From JAAEUB01 sp964550345 (GTDB taxonomy: Bacteria; Pseudomonadota; Alphaproteobacteria; Rhodobacterales; Rhodobacteraceae), in NCBI GenBank assembly GCA_964550345.1, contig CAZJYZ010000018.1, positions 1 through 54,132 on the forward strand: DNA of 54,132 bases. The letters run 5' to 3'. The position numbers and the translations under genes are program-made. Within the stretch, counting starts at the first letter, position 1. Each line of letters opens with the position of its first letter. Below, piece after piece: positions 52,624 to 54,132 of this stretch. The notes under the pieces were generated by a model. It had not been told where the DNA came from, searched no databases, and worked only from the letters and a program-made list of their open reading frames with translations.

Positions 52624-54079
52624 CTATTTGGCCGGGATCGTGAACCAGAAGGTGCTGCCTTTACCCGGCGTGCTGGTAAATCCAATCTCGCCCCCGTGAA
52701 GCTCGGTCAGGTTCTTTGCAATTGCCAAACCAAGCCCGGTCCCCTCGGTTTTGCGGGTAAGCGAGGCGTCAACCTGGGTGAACATATCAAATAATTCATC
52801 CTGGCTTTCTTCCGGAATGCCACTTCCGGTGTCCGTCACAAGGAACTCAACGAAATCGCCTTTTCGTGCTGCTTTTACCGTGATGCTTCCCGCTTCTGTA
52901 AATTTGAGGGCATTGCCTATCAGGTTCACCAATATTTGTTTGACCCGGGTTTCGTCCGCCAGGATCGTTTCCTTGCAATGATTGTGGAATATCTCAATCT
53001 CTTTTTCCTCAACGGCTTGCACAAACTGTTCAACAACAGACGCAACCAAGGGAGAAACGGAAACGTGCCGGATATCAAGTTGCATCTTACCTGCTTCAAG
53101 CTTCGACAAATCAAGCAAACTATTGATTAGATTCAATAGATGTTCGCCCGATGCATTCATTTTTTCAGCGTGAATTGTCAGCTCCGCAATAACAATTTCA
53201 AGCTGTTCTTTTACAGCCTCCGGGTTCGATGGCAGTTCATTGATCGCCGTTTTCAACTTTTGAACCGAGGCAAGGGAATTGGGGTCAACGAAGAAAGAGA
53301 TATATCCAAGAATGATCCCCAGGGGTGTTCTTAACTCATGGCTGATAACGTTCAGGAACTCGGATTTTGCCTGGTTCGCTTGTTCAGCGGCCTCTGTCGC
53401 ATTCTTAAGTTCGCTGATGTCTGTAAAGAAACCAACAACCCCGCCTTCAGGCGTTCGCGATTCAGTGATTTTTAACCACCGGCCATCTTCCAGCTTTTGT
53501 TCAGTCTCTGCATTGTCCGAAAGGTGGGCCGCTGTTCTTTCCTTTAACCATTCTTCTACCCGACCATCAGCTTCCGGGTACCTTCCTTGTTGAATTCCCT
53601 TTCGGAGAAGTTCCTCGAAGGATATCCCCGGTTTGAGCACATTTGCCGGAAGGTCCGTCATTTCCCTGTAACGTTCATTGCGCAAGACAAGCCTGTCGTC
53701 AGAGCCAAAAAGCACAAATCCGTCGTCTATTGCGCCAATCGCGTTTGAAAGGCGCGTTTCGGCTTGCCAGCGCAATTGGATCATTCTGGCCAATAATACG
53801 AGGAATATGATGAATAACGTGCCGCCACTGATGAAACCTATGCGGATATTTTTGATGTTGTGTGGATGATCTGGCCAACCGCCATGCGGGACAGCTGCCA
53901 GTTGCCACGTTCCACCTGGCACATCGATATTAACCAGAACGGGGTTCGAGGCGTAGACCGCGTCGCCCCCAAAAAACAGCTCACCATTAACTCCAAGCCC
54001 GTCCCGTCCCCGGATGGAAATGTCGTAGGGTAAGCCTGGGTCCAGCAAACCAGCCGCTTCGAAAACCTTTTGTGCTTCC
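52624..54079 (-). CDS. CHASE-PAS-histidine kinase, 5'-truncated
   Basis: Membrane sensor kinase lacking its N terminus. The visible part begins with the last 60 or so residues of a periplasmic CHASE domain (LPYDISIRGRDGLGVNGELFF). It continues with one transmembrane helix, a PAS domain (SNAIGAIDDGFVLFGSDDR), HisKA with VISHELRTPLGIILGY, a roughly 45-residue insertion before the second HisKA helix, and an ATPase domain with LIGNALKFTE, DTGSGIP and GTGLGLAIAKN. The first usable start codon is a TTG at 54048. The frame runs on as EAQKVFEAAG into IS-like sequence and meets a stop at 54109. The gene is therefore probably broken by an insertion. Confidence 0.8.
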
Positions 54080-54132
54080 TGATCCTCCCCCTTTGAACCG
54101 GTCCGCCCTTATAGTTAGGAAACGGAGGATCA
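54080..54132. mobile_element. probable insertion-sequence end at the window edge
   Basis: The last 53 bp start with TGATCCTCC and end with GGAGGATCA, a perfect 9-bp terminal inverted repeat beginning with TGA, as in IS3-type elements. The sequence stops exactly at the second repeat, as assemblies do at repeated elements. The kinase frame changes character here. No transposase is visible. Confidence 0.45.

Noticed and set aside
1..54132. tRNA, rRNA, CRISPR arrays, riboswitches, prophage
   Set aside because: Gaps are short and were read through; no cloverleaf, spaced repeats, known aptamer or phage genes were seen.

Overview
The window is 54 kb of dense, moderately GC-rich bacterial chromosome. 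It looks like a marine alphaproteobacterium of the order Rhodobacterales (Roseobacter group). Supporting signs are the clpP-clpX / NDUFA12-like / single MlaD / DUF2155 / aat-accC-accB order, a short-chain acyl regulator of the ScfR type, a corrinoid C1 operon, several periplasmic-binding-protein ABC transporters, and a GC-rich intergenic repeat typical of this order. This placement is inferred from gene content, not from a marker gene. There are no tRNA, rRNA, phage or CRISPR features. A 10-N scaffold gap lies at 28415-28424, and the right edge appears to end inside an insertion sequence.

Layout. 83-7807: an FAD oxidoreductase, a creatinase and a four-gene PotABCD-type ABC importer, all on the plus strand, probably for uptake and hydrolysis of a guanidino or N-methylated amino compound. 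8007-13869: housekeeping genes (clpP, clpX, NDUFA12-like, mlaD, DUF2155, and on the minus strand aat, accC, accB). 14297-16181: an unknown protein behind a CtrA-type box, a RutR-like TetR regulator and a PAS-LuxR regulator. 16289-19759: an operon of SCP2-type thiolase, acyl-CoA synthetase and 3-hydroxybutyrate-dehydrogenase-like SDR. 19825-20737: an ECF sigma factor with a small membrane partner. 20826-29630: acs, a Liv-type ABC operon and an ScfR-like regulator, a probable short-chain acid module. 29669-31137: a TetR regulator with a clear operator, divergent from a CPBP protease-like membrane protein. 31203-36479: a single-domain receiver, a small membrane protein, a symporter-histidine kinase fusion, an orphan FliM-like SpoA protein, a DksA/TraR protein behind an FNR-type box, and a 70-residue protein. 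36586-41039: a split version of the ACAD10/11 4-hydroxyacyl-CoA system plus a FadB-like fusion. 41118-43564: a polar amino acid ABC importer. 43726-44744: a P460-type cytochrome and a small secreted protein. 44758-49157: a corrinoid/tetrahydrofolate methyl-transfer operon. 49391-51225: ppx/gppA and rlmE. 51249-52391: a full-length phosphagen (arginine/creatine-type) kinase. 52624 to the edge: a 5'-truncated sensor kinase.

How it fits together. Many genes point to growth on small nitrogenous and acyl compounds: creatine-like guanidines, methylated amines through tetrahydrofolate, acetate or short-chain acids, hydroxy fatty acids and amino acids. The most unusual parts are the bacterial phosphagen kinase sharing a genome with a creatinase, the receiver/symporter-kinase/FliM-like set, the C1 operon whose two consecutive enzymes both end in Arg-rich tails, and the split ACAD11-type pathway.
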